Part shown: piece after piece, positions 14,912-24,047 of the stretch | Layout: each line of letters begins with the position of its first letter | How positions within the stretch are numbered: position 1 is the first letter of the stretch | Assembly (NCBI GenBank): GCA_964580315.1 | Contig: CAZOKH010000038.1 | Location: 1 to 32,409 of the forward strand | From: CAZOKH01 sp964580315 | Lineage (GTDB): Bacteria > Chloroflexota > Anaerolineae > Anaerolineales > Anaerolineaceae | Direction of reading: 5' to 3' | DNA: 32,409 nt | Made by a program: the position numbers and the translations under genes | The notes under the pieces: model-generated | Databases searched by the model: none | What the model saw: the letters and a program-made list of their open reading frames with translations, nothing else | What the model was told of the DNA's origin: nothing

Positions 14912-15827
14912 GGATGACACCTCCACACAGCAGCAAACTGAGCAGCAGCCCGGCGCGGGTCAGGCGCTCGGCGCGTTGAATATCTATATCCTGCGGCAGC
15001 CCCCCTCCGCCCTGCAAAGCATAACAGCCCGCCTTTTCCAGGGTCACACCCAGCGCCCCGGCGGCAGCCGCCATCGTCCAGCCGGCGTTGGGGCTGCTGG
15101 TGCGGGCGTGCTGCTTCCACATGGTTTGCCAGGCATTTTTACCGTCCAGCCCGGTCAACCCCGCCGCAGCGGTCAGCAGCAATCCTGCCAGGCGGGCCGG
15201 CAGTGCATTCAGTACATCGTCCAGGCGGGCGGCAAACTTGCCGAAGTATTCCAATTCGGGCGTGCGGTAGCCGATCATGGCGTCGGCGGTGTTGACATAG
15301 CGGTAAGCCCAGGCCAGCGGCAAACCGCCCACGCAAAAGCACAACAGCGGCGCCAGAAAGCTGTCGGTTAAATTTTCGGCCAGCGATTCGATGACTGCCG
15401 ATGACACCTGCTGCGGCGAGAGCGCCGTCGTGTCGCGGCTGACCAGGTGCCAGGCCAGCAACCGGCGCGCTTCGGGCAGATCGTCATCGGTCAACACCTG
15501 GCGCACCTTGCGGCTGGCTTTTAGCAGGCTTTTAAAAGCAAACACCGGTTTCAACAAAAATCCGGTCAGCAAGCCGTTCAACCAGGCAGGCGAATCTGCC
15601 AGCCAGCCCTGCACAACCAGCCACGGCAGCGAGAACAAACCCGCCCCCAGGCAAAGGCTCACCGCTCCCAGCCAGAAGCGCCGGTGCGCGCCGCCAATAT
15701 TGAATTTTTGCTTTGTCCAATGAATGAAGCTGCCCATGCCAACCACCGGGTGAAAGCGGTTTGGCGGGTCGCCCCACAAAACATCCAGGGCAAAGGCAGT
15801 CAGCAGCGCCATTAATGCCGCCGGCAT
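14889..15827 (-). CDS. cbiB: Adenosylcobinamide-phosphate synthase (CbiB)
   Basis: 312-residue integral membrane enzyme that joins aminopropanol phosphate to adenosylcobyric acid. The N-terminus has the family signature FALDVLWGDPPNRFHPVVGMGSFIHW; the middle contains DTTALSPQQVSSAVIESLAENLTDSFLAPLL and NTADAMIGYRTPELEYFGKFAARLDDVLNALPARL, all characteristic CbiB stretches, with several hydrophobic helices between. Length is normal. Its ATG lies one base after the cbiP stop codon, and its own end overlaps the start of cobD, so expression of cbiP, cbiB and cobD is likely coupled. Confidence 0.95.
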   Translation of the reverse strand: MPAALMALLTAFALDVLWGDPPNRFHPVVGMGSFIHWTKQKFNIGGAHRRFWLGAVSLCLGAGLFSLPWLVVQGWLADSPAWLNGLLTGFLLKPVFAFKSLLKASRKVRQVLTDDDLPEARRLLAWHLVSRDTTALSPQQVSSAVIESLAENLTDSFLAPLLCFCVGGLPLAWAYRYVNTADAMIGYRTPELEYFGKFAARLDDVLNALPARLAGLLLTAAAGLTGLDGKNAWQTMWKQHARTSSPNAGWTMAAAAGALGVTLEKAGCYALQGGGGLPQDIDIQRAERLTRAGLLLSLLLCGGVILVLATLI

Positions 15828-15828
15828 A

Positions 15829-17322
15829 TTACAGGCCCTTCTCGATGATCTGATCCAGCAACGGAATGTTCAAAGCTGTTTCCAACACGTCTGCCAGGTG
15901 GTCATAGGCTGACGCTCGCCGTGCGGCAAATGGTAACGCATCAGCCGCCGCACCCAGGCTGTGCAGCCAGGCCGCCCTGAAAGCATCGTTCTCAAAGATA
16001 CCGTGCAGGTAACTGCCCCACACACGCCCGTCAACCGAACAGGCGCCGTCTGGCGCGCTGACCGGCGAGGCTTCGCGCCGCACCACCTCAACCAGCGGCG
16101 CATCGCTGTGGGTTTGCCCCATGTGAATCTCATAACCGCTGATCAGGCTGCCTTTCAGGCTGGCAAGAAAACCATTCCCGGCAAGAATGCGCGCCTGGCT
16201 GCGTGTGACGGTCTTTTGATTCTCGAAGCGGGTTACCACAGGCAGCAGCCCCACTCCCGGCAGGCGCTGCCAGCCCGACTCGACTGCCCCGGCATCGCTC
16301 ACTTCTTCACCCAGCATTTGAAAACCGCCGCACAGCCCCACCACGGCGCATCCCCTGGCTGCCAGTTGCCAAATGGCCTGCGCCAGCCCGCTCTGGTGCA
16401 GCCAGTGCAAATCTTCCAGTGTGTTCTTGGTGCCGGGCAAAATCACCGCGGCAGGAGACCCCAACTGGTCTGGGCGGCGCACAAAACGCAAGCCCACCTG
16501 AGTCTCAGCCGCCAGCGGGTCCAGGTCATCAAAGTTGCTGATATGCGGCAGCTGAATAACCGCCACATCCAGCGCCCCGGCTTTGAGGGTGCTGCGTTCA
16601 TCCAGCAGGGCGGCATCTTCATCGGCAATGCCGTGGTCTTTGAGGTAAGGCACCACCCCCACCACCGGTGTGCCGCCGCGTTCTTCCAGGATTTGAATAC
16701 CGTCGTCGAAAAGCGCCCGGTCGCCGCGAAACTTGTTGATCACAAATCCGCGAATCAGGTCACGGTCAGCTTCATCCAGCAGCCAGGCGGTGCCCAGAAG
16801 CTGCGCGAATACCCCGCCGCGGTCGATGTCGCCCACCAGCAGGCAGGGCGCGCCGGCATAGTGCGCCGCCGCCAGGTTCACCAGGTCGTTGCGGCGCAAA
16901 TTCAGCTCCGCCGGGCTACCCGCCCCTTCCAGGATAACCAGCTCATACTGATCGCGCAGCCGGTCGATGCTCTCGGTTACCACCTGCCACAATCCCGCGC
17001 GCCGGGCGTAATAATCGCTGGCAGAGATCGAGTCACACACCTGCCCGCGCACAATCACCTGGCTGCGCGCATCGCCTTCCGGTTTTAACAGGATGGGATT
17101 CATATCCACCGTGGGCTCAATGCCCGCTGCGTGCGCCTGAGCAGCCTGCGCACGACCAATTTCACTGCCCGCGCACACCGCAGCGTTGTTGCTCATGTTC
17201 TGCGCCTTGAAAGGCGCCACGCGCACCCCGCGCCGCGCATACAGGCGGCACAAACCGGTCACCAGCAGGCTTTTGCCCGCCGACGACATGCTGCCCAGCA
17301 CCATAATCGTTTTGGCTGCCAT
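15829..17322 (-). CDS. cbiP: Cobyric acid synthase (CbiP/CobQ)
   Basis: 497-residue glutamine-dependent amidotransferase that amidates side chains b, d, e and g of adenosylcobyrinic acid a,c-diamide. The N-terminal dethiobiotin-synthetase-like domain has the P-loop GSMSSAGKS, the substrate motif PFKAQNMSNNA, and DIDRGGVFAQL. The C-terminal class I glutaminase-like domain has Cys331 in GLCGGFQMLG and His440 in SYLHGIFEN, so the amidotransferase triad is present. The start ATG 17322 is 3 bp past the stop of the threonine kinase gene. Length is typical. Confidence 0.96.
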   Translation of the reverse strand: MAAKTIMVLGSMSSAGKSLLVTGLCRLYARRGVRVAPFKAQNMSNNAAVCAGSEIGRAQAAQAHAAGIEPTVDMNPILLKPEGDARSQVIVRGQVCDSISASDYYARRAGLWQVVTESIDRLRDQYELVILEGAGSPAELNLRRNDLVNLAAAHYAGAPCLLVGDIDRGGVFAQLLGTAWLLDEADRDLIRGFVINKFRGDRALFDDGIQILEERGGTPVVGVVPYLKDHGIADEDAALLDERSTLKAGALDVAVIQLPHISNFDDLDPLAAETQVGLRFVRRPDQLGSPAAVILPGTKNTLEDLHWLHQSGLAQAIWQLAARGCAVVGLCGGFQMLGEEVSDAGAVESGWQRLPGVGLLPVVTRFENQKTVTRSQARILAGNGFLASLKGSLISGYEIHMGQTHSDAPLVEVVRREASPVSAPDGACSVDGRVWGSYLHGIFENDAFRAAWLHSLGAAADALPFAARRASAYDHLADVLETALNIPLLDQIIEKGL

Positions 17323-17325
17323 ACC

Positions 17326-18201
17326 TTAAACTTTCTCCAACTGCGGGGTTGGCATGCGCACACCGCCCCCGGTCAGGCGCGTGAACCGGCAGGTAACTTC
17401 CTGCGGCAGGCGCTCGCGAAAGAATTTGATCAAATCCGCTTCATCTCCACGATCCATTTCCAACAACACTCCCAAAATTGTGCCGCTGTGCGCGCGGCAT
17501 ACCCCGGCGGCGTCAATCTGGCGGCTTAGATCAACCACCCTGTCGAGCAGCGGGTGGAACAGAATCTCCTGGTGCAGCCGGGCGCTCAGGGTGCTGGCTT
17601 CGCCCAGCGTTCCCAAGTCGCCTGCAGTCACGCCCGCGCGCAGCAGGTTGAAAGCATCTGCATGCCCACCCGCCAGTTGCTTTAGCTGCGGCTGCCAGTC
17701 CCGGCGGTTGAATTCTTCGCTGTCCACACCCCCGCCGGGGTCGATCACCAGCAATTTTACGGCGGGCGCTGCGCCCAGCCATTGATGGAATGCGGCGCTG
17801 CGGTGCGCAAACAATGCCAGTCCGGGAAAAAATGTGCTGTCGGTTGGTTCAATGCTCACTGCAATTTGCGCCGCTTGCGAACCATCCAGCGGGATGTTGG
17901 CAAATGCGCTCACGGCATACAGCGCCGCGCCGATATCAGCCGTGCTGGTGCCGTAACCGCGCCCTGCAGGCAGAGGTGTTTGAATGGAGAGGGGATAATC
18001 ATTGCCCTTACCGCCGGTCAATTGGTTCAACGCCCGGCGTACTTTCAGGCCTGGTTCGACGCCAGCATTGGAAGCATCTTGCACAACGGCCGTGCTGAAC
18101 AGATCGATGGGACACGACACCAGGCAAGGTTCCCCCTCCAGCGAACCCTGAAACAGTTCGCCGCAGGTACAGGGAATTGCAGCCGGAATGTTCCCGGTCA
18201 C
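17326..18201 (-). CDS. pduX: L-threonine kinase (PduX, GHMP family)
   Basis: 291-residue GHMP kinase. The start CTCGELFQGSLEG and the following LVSCPIDLFSTA match PduX, which phosphorylates L-threonine to the substrate of CobD. The GHMP ATP motif is PLPAGRGYGTSTADIGAAL, and the C-terminal motif is RLTGGGVRMP. Position in this operon between cbiA and cbiP, with cobD and cbiB close by, fits the aminopropanol branch much better than other GHMP kinases. The gene starts with GTG at 18201, whose GTGA overlaps the TGA stop of cbiA. Confidence 0.88.
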   Translation of the reverse strand: MTGNIPAAIPCTCGELFQGSLEGEPCLVSCPIDLFSTAVVQDASNAGVEPGLKVRRALNQLTGGKGNDYPLSIQTPLPAGRGYGTSTADIGAALYAVSAFANIPLDGSQAAQIAVSIEPTDSTFFPGLALFAHRSAAFHQWLGAAPAVKLLVIDPGGGVDSEEFNRRDWQPQLKQLAGGHADAFNLLRAGVTAGDLGTLGEASTLSARLHQEILFHPLLDRVVDLSRQIDAAGVCRAHSGTILGVLLEMDRGDEADLIKFFRERLPQEVTCRFTRLTGGGVRMPTPQLEKV

Positions 18202-19592
18202 GCCAGGCCAACCTCCTTATCCAGCATCCACTGCCGGCATTTTTGCACAAAACGTCCCGCCAGCCCATCATCTTGAGAGAAATGCACATGCACATAAGAT
18301 GCCAGCAGGTTTGCTGAGCAAAATCCTTCCAGGCGTTCTTCATCCTGCCTGTCGCGCGGCGCAATGCGGTAAGCCGCATGGTCGGGCAGCGGAGTATCCC
18401 GGTGGGAATAATGAAATTCGTGCCCGCGCAGGGTTGTTCCGGCATCGCCCAGCAGATTGGACTGCACCAGTTCCACCTGGCGGTAGCCCATGTGCAAACG
18501 GCTGCCCATCTCGCACCAGCCAGGAATTATACCCGCCAGCGGGCAGCGCGTTTGTTCCTTTTGCAAACCCTGCGTCAGGTAGATCAACCCGCCGCATTCG
18601 GCATAGATGGGCATGTCCTGCCGGTGGCAGTTGGCGATCTGCTGCAAAAGGTCGTGATTACCGCTCAATGTCTCGGCGTAAAGCTCCGGGTAGCCGCCCC
18701 CCAAATACAAACCGGCTGCACCCTCCGGCAGTCGATCATCCTTCAACGGGCTGAAAAAAGCAATTTCAGCGCCCTGGCGGCGCAGTTCGTCCAGGTTATC
18801 TTCATAATAAAAGCAAAAGGCGGCGTCTCTGGCAACTGCCAGCCTTACCTGCGGGGAATGGTCGGCAGGTTCAGTCTGTACGGACGCGGGCAGTTCCGGC
18901 GCGCTTTGCGCAATCGCCAGCAGTCGCTCCAGGTCAACGTGCTGCGCCACCGCGTCAGCCGCGCGGTTCAGCCAGGTTCGCACTTCCTCTTCCCGCCCCT
19001 GCACGGTGAACAGCCCCAGGTGTCGTTCGGGAACCTTCAATTCATCCATGCGGGGAATACACCCCAGCACCGGCACGCCGGTGCGGCCTTCAATAGCTTC
19101 CCTCAACCACTGGCTGTGCCGCGGGCTGCCCACCCGGTTGCAAATCACCCCCGCCAGGGATACAGACGGCAGCAGTGTGTGAAAACCGTGCACCACGGCG
19201 GCTGCGCTGCCGCTCATCCTGGCGCAATCTACCAACAAGACGACCGGCGCCTTTAAAAGACTTGCAACGCCGGCTGAACTACCTTCCAGCAGGTCGGCAG
19301 CATACCCGTCAAACAGCCCCATCACGCCTTCGATGATGCTCAGGTCAGCCTGCCGGGCGTTGCGCACGAAGATATCCAGCACCTTCTCCTCGGGCAGCAT
19401 CCAGGCATCCAGGTTGCGAGCCGGGCGCCCGCTCGCCAGGCTGTGATACATGGGATCGATGTAATCCGGGCCGACTTTGAATCCCTGCACGCGCATTTTC
19501 TGCGCAAAAGCCGCCATTAAACCGCTGGCAATTGTGCTTTTGCCGCAGCCGCTGGACGGCGCCGCAATCAATAAACGGGGCAATGCGCTCAA
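18198..19592 (-). CDS. cbiA: Cobyrinic acid a,c-diamide synthase (CbiA/CobB)
   Basis: 464-residue glutamine amidotransferase amidating the a and c side chains of (cobalt-)cobyrinic acid. N-terminal P-loop: LLIAAPSSGCGKSTIASGLM; metal/substrate motif GPDYIDPMYHSLASG; IIEGVMGLFDG; then the glutaminase domain with GLYLGGGYPELY, Cys333 in YAECGGLIYL, and SYVHVHFSQ with the His of the triad. A TTG start at 19592 is chosen: it has GGGAG seven bases upstream, precedes the conserved N-terminus, and overlaps the cbiL stop as TTGA. The frame runs on upstream to 19664, but that would overlap cbiL by 76 bp. Confidence 0.95.
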   Translation of the reverse strand: MSALPRLLIAAPSSGCGKSTIASGLMAAFAQKMRVQGFKVGPDYIDPMYHSLASGRPARNLDAWMLPEEKVLDIFVRNARQADLSIIEGVMGLFDGYAADLLEGSSAGVASLLKAPVVLLVDCARMSGSAAAVVHGFHTLLPSVSLAGVICNRVGSPRHSQWLREAIEGRTGVPVLGCIPRMDELKVPERHLGLFTVQGREEEVRTWLNRAADAVAQHVDLERLLAIAQSAPELPASVQTEPADHSPQVRLAVARDAAFCFYYEDNLDELRRQGAEIAFFSPLKDDRLPEGAAGLYLGGGYPELYAETLSGNHDLLQQIANCHRQDMPIYAECGGLIYLTQGLQKEQTRCPLAGIIPGWCEMGSRLHMGYRQVELVQSNLLGDAGTTLRGHEFHYSHRDTPLPDHAAYRIAPRDRQDEERLEGFCSANLLASYVHVHFSQDDGLAGRFVQKCRQWMLDKEVGLA

Positions 19593-20302
19593 TCGCCGTC
19601 TCCCGCCGCGGTTTGCCCGCGCAGTAGAACCAGGGAGAAATAGGGCGAGGCGTAGTCCTTCCATTTGTCCGGGTCTGCCAGGGTGATTTCATTGCGGGTG
19701 GATGCACGCTCGACCAGCGCCGCCCGGCAGGCAAGGCCGCATGACCGAATCTCATCTGCCAGGGGCTTGAGCCAGCGCGACACCTTGAACAGCGCCAGGC
19801 ATTTGCCATCCGCCAGCCACTCTTGCAAATGCCCCAGCGCCTGCTCGGCCGGGGCGACCATGACTGCCTGGTTTTCCAGCGCCAGCGGGAAATGCGCCGC
19901 GGCCGCGGCTGCAAACACGGCGCTGACTCCCGGGCATATCTCCACAACAATATCAGCCGGCAGCAGCGTCAGCAGGTGTTGAAAAGTGCTGTACAGCAGC
20001 GGGTCACCTTCGGTGAGGAAAACCACATCTTGCCCGCCCCGCAGCACTTGCAGCACCGTTTCCGCCGCCGCGGCGCGGGCAGCCTGCCGCAGGCTGCGGT
20101 CGCTGTTCATCGAGAAAGCCAGCGGCAGCTCGGTTTGCCCCGCTGTGATGAAACCGTCAGCCACTTGCCGGGCGTAGCTCATTCCCTCGGTATTGACCGT
20201 GTAGGCCAAAACCGCTGCTGAACGAATCAAGCGCACCGCTTTCAAGGTGAGCAATTCGGGGTCGCCGGGGCCGACGCCCACGCCAATCAATTTTCCTGTC
20301 AT
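19589..20302 (-). CDS. cbiL: Precorrin-2/cobalt-factor II C20-methyltransferase (CbiL)
   Basis: 237-residue SAM-dependent tetrapyrrole methylase. The N-terminus GKLIGVGVGPGDPELLTLKAVRLI is the classic signature; EGDPLLYSTFQHLLTLLP and ICPGVSAVFAAAAA identify the C20 enzyme (CbiL/CobI). It adds the methyl group at C20, which is later lost on ring contraction. With an early-insertion chelatase (CbiK) in the same operon, the substrate is probably the cobalt form. Start ATG overlaps the end of cbiET as ATGA; end overlaps the TTG of cbiA. Confidence 0.94.
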   Translation of the reverse strand: MTGKLIGVGVGPGDPELLTLKAVRLIRSAAVLAYTVNTEGMSYARQVADGFITAGQTELPLAFSMNSDRSLRQAARAAAAETVLQVLRGGQDVVFLTEGDPLLYSTFQHLLTLLPADIVVEICPGVSAVFAAAAAAHFPLALENQAVMVAPAEQALGHLQEWLADGKCLALFKVSRWLKPLADEIRSCGLACRAALVERASTRNEITLADPDKWKDYASPYFSLVLLRGQTAAGDGD

Positions 20303-21531
20303 GCCACATCACACTCCTTTGCACAGGTTCCACTCAAGATATAGACCGGGTTGGCAGGCGCCAGGCGGGTTCCATTGCCCACCGGCTTGCCGTAAGAAAA
20401 ACCGGCTTCGATGATTTCCGGCTGCCAGCCGTGCTGCTGCATCCAGTGCGATGCCGTCAACAAATTTTCCAGCAGGGTGAAGTTGGCCGTCACCCGGCAC
20501 ACTCTTTGAGCAACCATTTCGATATGGAGCAAAATCTCCTCCAGGTTTCCACCGCTGCCGCCAATGAACACCGCGTCTGGGGTGGGCAGTCCTGCCAACC
20601 CTTCGGGGGCATCCGCAGCCACAACCTCAACATTCTGACAGCCAAAACGCGCCAGGTTGGCTTGAATGCAGTCGAGGCAGGTGTTGTCCTTCTCAACGGC
20701 AAAAACCCGCCCGCGCCAGGCCAGCTCGGCCAGTTCAATACTCACCGCTCCGCTGCCCGCGCCAATATCCCAGACAATGTCATTCTCTCGCACCGCCAGG
20801 CGGCTGATGCTGACGGCGCGCACATCCCGTTTGGTGATCATCCCGCGCACATGCGCATACGCTTCATCCGGGCGGTTGACGAAGGACGCAACCGGTTTCC
20901 AGCCAGTGTCTTGAACCAGCACCAGCACGTTCAGGTCAGCAAACTGCTGCCCCGGCAGTTCAACCAGGCGGGTCTGGATGACCGCTTCATTTGCAGCGCC
21001 CAGGTTCTGCAGCACAAAGGCAGTGCAGTCTGGCACGCCTGCCGAAAGCAATTTTTCAGCCAGCCAGGCGGGGTTCTGCCGGGGGTCGGTCAGAATGCCC
21101 ACTTTGGCATAGCGGCGCACGGCACCAATGACCTCAGAGACGGGGCGGGCATGCGCACTGGTAAAAGCAGCCTCGCTCCAGGAAATTTTGAGCCTGGCAA
21201 AAGCCGCCTGTAAAGTGGTGGGCTGCGGAAACAGCAGCACTTCCTCCGGCGGCAGCACCTTCAACAGGGTGGCGCCGAGGCCAAAAAAGCCCGGGTCGCC
21301 CGACGCCAGAATCACAACCTGCGTTTGCGCTGCGCGCTGCACAAGTTCGCGCAGGTAACTGGCAACGTTATTCCTAATCTCCTTTTTTTCAGCCGCAACC
21401 TGTGGAAACATCGCCAGCAGGCGCTGGCTGCCCCACAGTTGATCAGCCCGGGCGATGCGTTCGAGCAGCGCCTGGCTCAACCCTGCCGCTCCTTCCAATC
21501 CAACGCCAATTACAGTCACCGGCTCAGTCAT
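20299..21531 (-). CDS. cbiET: CbiE-CbiT fusion: C5,15-methyltransferase and C12-decarboxylase
   Basis: 410-residue bifunctional enzyme. Residues about 1-200 form a CbiE-type tetrapyrrole methylase (VTVIGVGLEGAAGLSQ at the start, VVILASGDPGFFGLGATLL in the middle). Residues about 220-400 form a CbiT-type Rossmann methyltransferase (ITKRDVRAVSISRLAVRENDIVWDIGAGSGAVSIELAE, then AVEKDNTCLDCIQANL and DAVFIGGSGGNLEEIL). The fusion corresponds to CobL of the aerobic pathway and methylates C5 and C15 with decarboxylation at C12. The 5' end overlaps cbiD by 8 bp (ATGACTGA), the 3' end overlaps cbiL by ATGA. Confidence 0.94.
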   Translation of the reverse strand: MTEPVTVIGVGLEGAAGLSQALLERIARADQLWGSQRLLAMFPQVAAEKKEIRNNVASYLRELVQRAAQTQVVILASGDPGFFGLGATLLKVLPPEEVLLFPQPTTLQAAFARLKISWSEAAFTSAHARPVSEVIGAVRRYAKVGILTDPRQNPAWLAEKLLSAGVPDCTAFVLQNLGAANEAVIQTRLVELPGQQFADLNVLVLVQDTGWKPVASFVNRPDEAYAHVRGMITKRDVRAVSISRLAVRENDIVWDIGAGSGAVSIELAELAWRGRVFAVEKDNTCLDCIQANLARFGCQNVEVVAADAPEGLAGLPTPDAVFIGGSGGNLEEILLHIEMVAQRVCRVTANFTLLENLLTASHWMQQHGWQPEIIEAGFSYGKPVGNGTRLAPANPVYILSGTCAKECDVA

Positions 21532-22606
21532 TCAAGCACGCTCCTATTTGATGTTGTCCCAGGATATCGCCAGCCTGGGAGAACAGGTAAACACCCACCC
21601 TCAGGCGCGAACCCAGGCGGGCATACACCTGTCCGGCTGCCAGGCGGGCAATTTCCGGCTCCATGTGGATGCCTGTCTCTCGCAGCCAGCGCTGCACCTG
21701 GTAGGCTGTGCGCGCAGTTTGAATCCGCTCGCACAAATCAACCGGCGCGCCCAGCTTTGCCGCCAGGTTTGAAAGGAAGCAAAAGTCCACTTCACCTTCC
21801 TGCACGTGGGTTTGAAAACGCCCCTGCGCCAGCTTGGAGAGCTTGCCGATCATGCCGCCCACCGCAACTTCCTTGAAAGGCATACGGGCAATTCGCTCCA
21901 GCGGGTAACCCAGTTCATCACCGGCATCCACAACACCCAGTCCGCGCTCGTCATGCAACACCTTGCGCAGGTAGGCGCTGGAGCGTTTCCCGGTAGCCAG
22001 TCCAACGCGGTCGTACCCATTTTCACTGGCCACCTTCAATTCATAATACAGGCTGGTGCGATAAGCAGCCGCCGAGTAGGGGCGCACCAGTCCATCCGTT
22101 CCCAGGATGGAAATGCCGCCCACAATGCCCAGCTTGGGATTCATGGTTTGTTGGGCAATGCGCTCCCCTTCCGGCACACAAATGGTGATTTCGACGCCGC
22201 GCTGCCCGGCGGTGAAACGGCCCAGAGCCGCCCGCGCCGCCTGTAGAATCAATTTGCGAGAACCGGGGTTAATGGCGGCTTTGCCCACTGCCACCGGCAA
22301 GCCCGGCAGAGTCACCCGCCCCACCCCCTCGCCGCCCAGAATTTGAATGCCGGGCGTCTCCGACCAGCGCACCAGCGCCTGAATCTCCAACCCGTTGGTC
22401 ACATCGGGGTCGTCGCCCGCGTCTTTGATCACACCGCAGCGCACGGCCTGGGAGGTCAACTCGCAGCGGTGCAGCGTGAAAACCACCTGCTTTTTGGCGG
22501 GCAAATCAATCACAACCTCATGCAGCAAGCGCTGTTCTACCAGGGCTTGAATGCCGGCCGCAGCCGCAGCCGCCGAGCAGGCGCTGGTTGAAAACCCCGT
22601 GCGCAT
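21524..22606 (-). CDS. cbiD: Cobalt-precorrin-5B C1-methyltransferase (CbiD)
   Basis: 360-residue methyltransferase unique to the anaerobic pathway; it methylates C1 after CbiG has opened the ring lactone. The start MRTGFSTSACSAAAAAAGIQAL matches the conserved RTGxTTGTCAAAA region, with KDAGDDPDVTNGLEI, NPGSRKLI, ISILGTDGLVRPYSAAAYRTSL and VAVGGMIGKLSKLAQG all typical of CbiD. The presence of CbiD together with CbiG and CbiK is good evidence for the cobalt-early route. ATG 22606 lies two bases after the cbiC stop. Confidence 0.95.
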   Translation of the reverse strand: MRTGFSTSACSAAAAAAGIQALVEQRLLHEVVIDLPAKKQVVFTLHRCELTSQAVRCGVIKDAGDDPDVTNGLEIQALVRWSETPGIQILGGEGVGRVTLPGLPVAVGKAAINPGSRKLILQAARAALGRFTAGQRGVEITICVPEGERIAQQTMNPKLGIVGGISILGTDGLVRPYSAAAYRTSLYYELKVASENGYDRVGLATGKRSSAYLRKVLHDERGLGVVDAGDELGYPLERIARMPFKEVAVGGMIGKLSKLAQGRFQTHVQEGEVDFCFLSNLAAKLGAPVDLCERIQTARTAYQVQRWLRETGIHMEPEIARLAAGQVYARLGSRLRVGVYLFSQAGDILGQHQIGACLND

Positions 22607-22608
22607 GC

Positions 22609-23223
22609 CTATCCCACCTCCGCCAGGCGCAGCAGGGCATTGAGGATGGCCACCGCCACGGTGGAGCCGCCTTTTCTGCCCAGCGCGGTGATGAAATTCA
22701 AAGAAGTTCCCGCCAGTGCCTGCTTCGATTCCAGCGCATTGACAAAGCCCACCGGGGCGCCAATCACCAGCGCCGGTTGGATATCCTCCTCCTGAAACAG
22801 GCGAATCACCTCAAACAGGGCGGTGGGGGCGTTGCCAATCGCCACCACGGCGCCGTCCAACCGCCTGCCGAACTGCTGCATGGCAACCTCCGAGCGGGTT
22901 TTGCCGCTCTGCCGGGCAAGGTCAACCACCTGTGGATCATGTACCAGGCACTGCACGGCGCAACCCAGGCGCTCCAGGCGGGCATGGTTCACACCGGCGG
23001 CAATCATCTGCACATCGCTCACCAACAGGCAGCCGCTGCGCAGGGCAGCCGATCCCTCCTCAATAGCGTGCGGCGAAAATCGCAGGCTGCGGGCAAAATC
23101 AAAATCAGCCGTGGCGTGAATCACACGCTGCACAACAGCCAGTTCAGCCGCTGAAAAAGAATGAGGACCCAGCTCATTGAGGATGATGCGAAAACTTTCC
23201 TGTTCAATTTCTTCCGGTTTCAT
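22609..23223 (-). CDS. cbiC: Precorrin-8X / cobalt-precorrin-8 methylmutase (CbiC)
   Basis: 204-residue mutase that moves the methyl group from C11 to C12 to give (cobalt-)cobyrinic acid. VVQRVIHATADFDFARSLRFS contains the conserved catalytic His, and LVSDVQMIAAGVN, AVVAIGNAPTALFEVIRL and IGAPVGFVNALESKQAL are the standard CobH/CbiC segments. Length is normal. Ribosome site AAAGGATG stands before ATG 23223; a 17-bp gap separates it from the nitrilase-family gene upstream. Confidence 0.95.
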   Translation of the reverse strand: MKPEEIEQESFRIILNELGPHSFSAAELAVVQRVIHATADFDFARSLRFSPHAIEEGSAALRSGCLLVSDVQMIAAGVNHARLERLGCAVQCLVHDPQVVDLARQSGKTRSEVAMQQFGRRLDGAVVAIGNAPTALFEVIRLFQEEDIQPALVIGAPVGFVNALESKQALAGTSLNFITALGRKGGSTVAVAILNALLRLAEVG

Positions 23224-23240
23224 CGAAACACATCCTTTGG

Positions 23241-24047
23241 TCAGGCCAGATGATAAATTTGGGGGCGGCGCGCCTTAAAAAAGGATCTTTTTTGCCGCGC
23301 CTGCATAACCACTTCGCCATCCACATCCACCAGCAGGGGAACATCCGGCTTGTCTGATTCGGCAATCAGCACACCGTGCGGGTCATAAGCCATTGCCAGA
23401 CCTGAAAAAGACAAACCCGACGGCGCCGTGCCGTGCTGGTTGCAGATCAGCACATAACATCCGTTGTCATACGCCCTGGCAGGCAGAAATTTCGTCCAAC
23501 GCTCGCGCAGTTCCTGCGCGCTGCCCATTGGTGAAGCGGAACAAACCAGGATAACCTGCGCGCCGGCCAGCGCCTGCGCCAGGCTGTATTCAGGGAAATG
23601 AATGTCATAGCAAATCTGCATTCCAAATGTAAAAGATTGCAGGTCAAACAAAACCATGCGGTCGCCAGCCTGGAATGTCTTCGCCTCACGCTGGCTGAGA
23701 TGCGCTTTGCGATACGAGATCATCCTGCCGTCGGGCAGACAGCACACCTGTGTGATAAATGCTTTTTGCGATTCGGGCTCCCATTCGGGCATTCCAACTG
23801 CCAGGGCAGCGCCTGTCTTCACGGAAAGATCACCAAGCCGCTGCATCGTGCCACCTTCCATGCAAAGGGTATCGTCAAGGATGGTGGAAACGCTGGCATA
23901 TCCGGTCAGGCACATTTCAGGAAAACACACCAACTGCGCCCCCTGCGCAGCCGCAGCCCGAACCTGCTGTTCAACGGCGCCCAGGTTGCCCCCCACATCG
24001 CCGTATAGCGGGCAAAAATTGACCATGGCAATTCGCAAACGGCTCAT
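23241..24047 (-). CDS. Carbon-nitrogen hydrolase (nitrilase superfamily) inside the cobalamin operon
   Basis: 268-residue cytoplasmic enzyme with the intact nitrilase-superfamily triad: Glu44 in CFPEMCLTGY, Lys114 in SYRKAHL, and Cys146 in MQICYDIHFPE. Such enzymes hydrolyse amides, N-carbamoyl compounds or, more rarely, nitriles. It starts at ATG 24047 as an ATGA overlap with the end of cbiH and is followed by cbiC after 17 bp, so it is produced with the corrin-ring enzymes. No step of the known pathway needs this activity. It could act on corrinoid side-chain amides during salvage, on glutamine or omega-amides, or be a passenger; the sequence does not say which. Confidence 0.88.
   Translation of the reverse strand: MSRLRIAMVNFCPLYGDVGGNLGAVEQQVRAAAAQGAQLVCFPEMCLTGYASVSTILDDTLCMEGGTMQRLGDLSVKTGAALAVGMPEWEPESQKAFITQVCCLPDGRMISYRKAHLSQREAKTFQAGDRMVLFDLQSFTFGMQICYDIHFPEYSLAQALAGAQVILVCSASPMGSAQELRERWTKFLPARAYDNGCYVLICNQHGTAPSGLSFSGLAMAYDPHGVLIAESDKPDVPLLVDVDGEVVMQARQKRSFFKARRPQIYHLA

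Noticed and set aside
15961..17088. 375-codon open frame on the + strand
   Set aside because: It lies entirely opposite cbiP, which has all cobyric acid synthase motifs; the + frame has no recognisable domain and is an effect of codon bias.
19593..19664. Longer N-terminus for CbiA
   Set aside because: It would overlap cbiL by 76 bp and adds basic, non-conserved residues; TTG 19592 has a ribosome site and a TTGA overlap.
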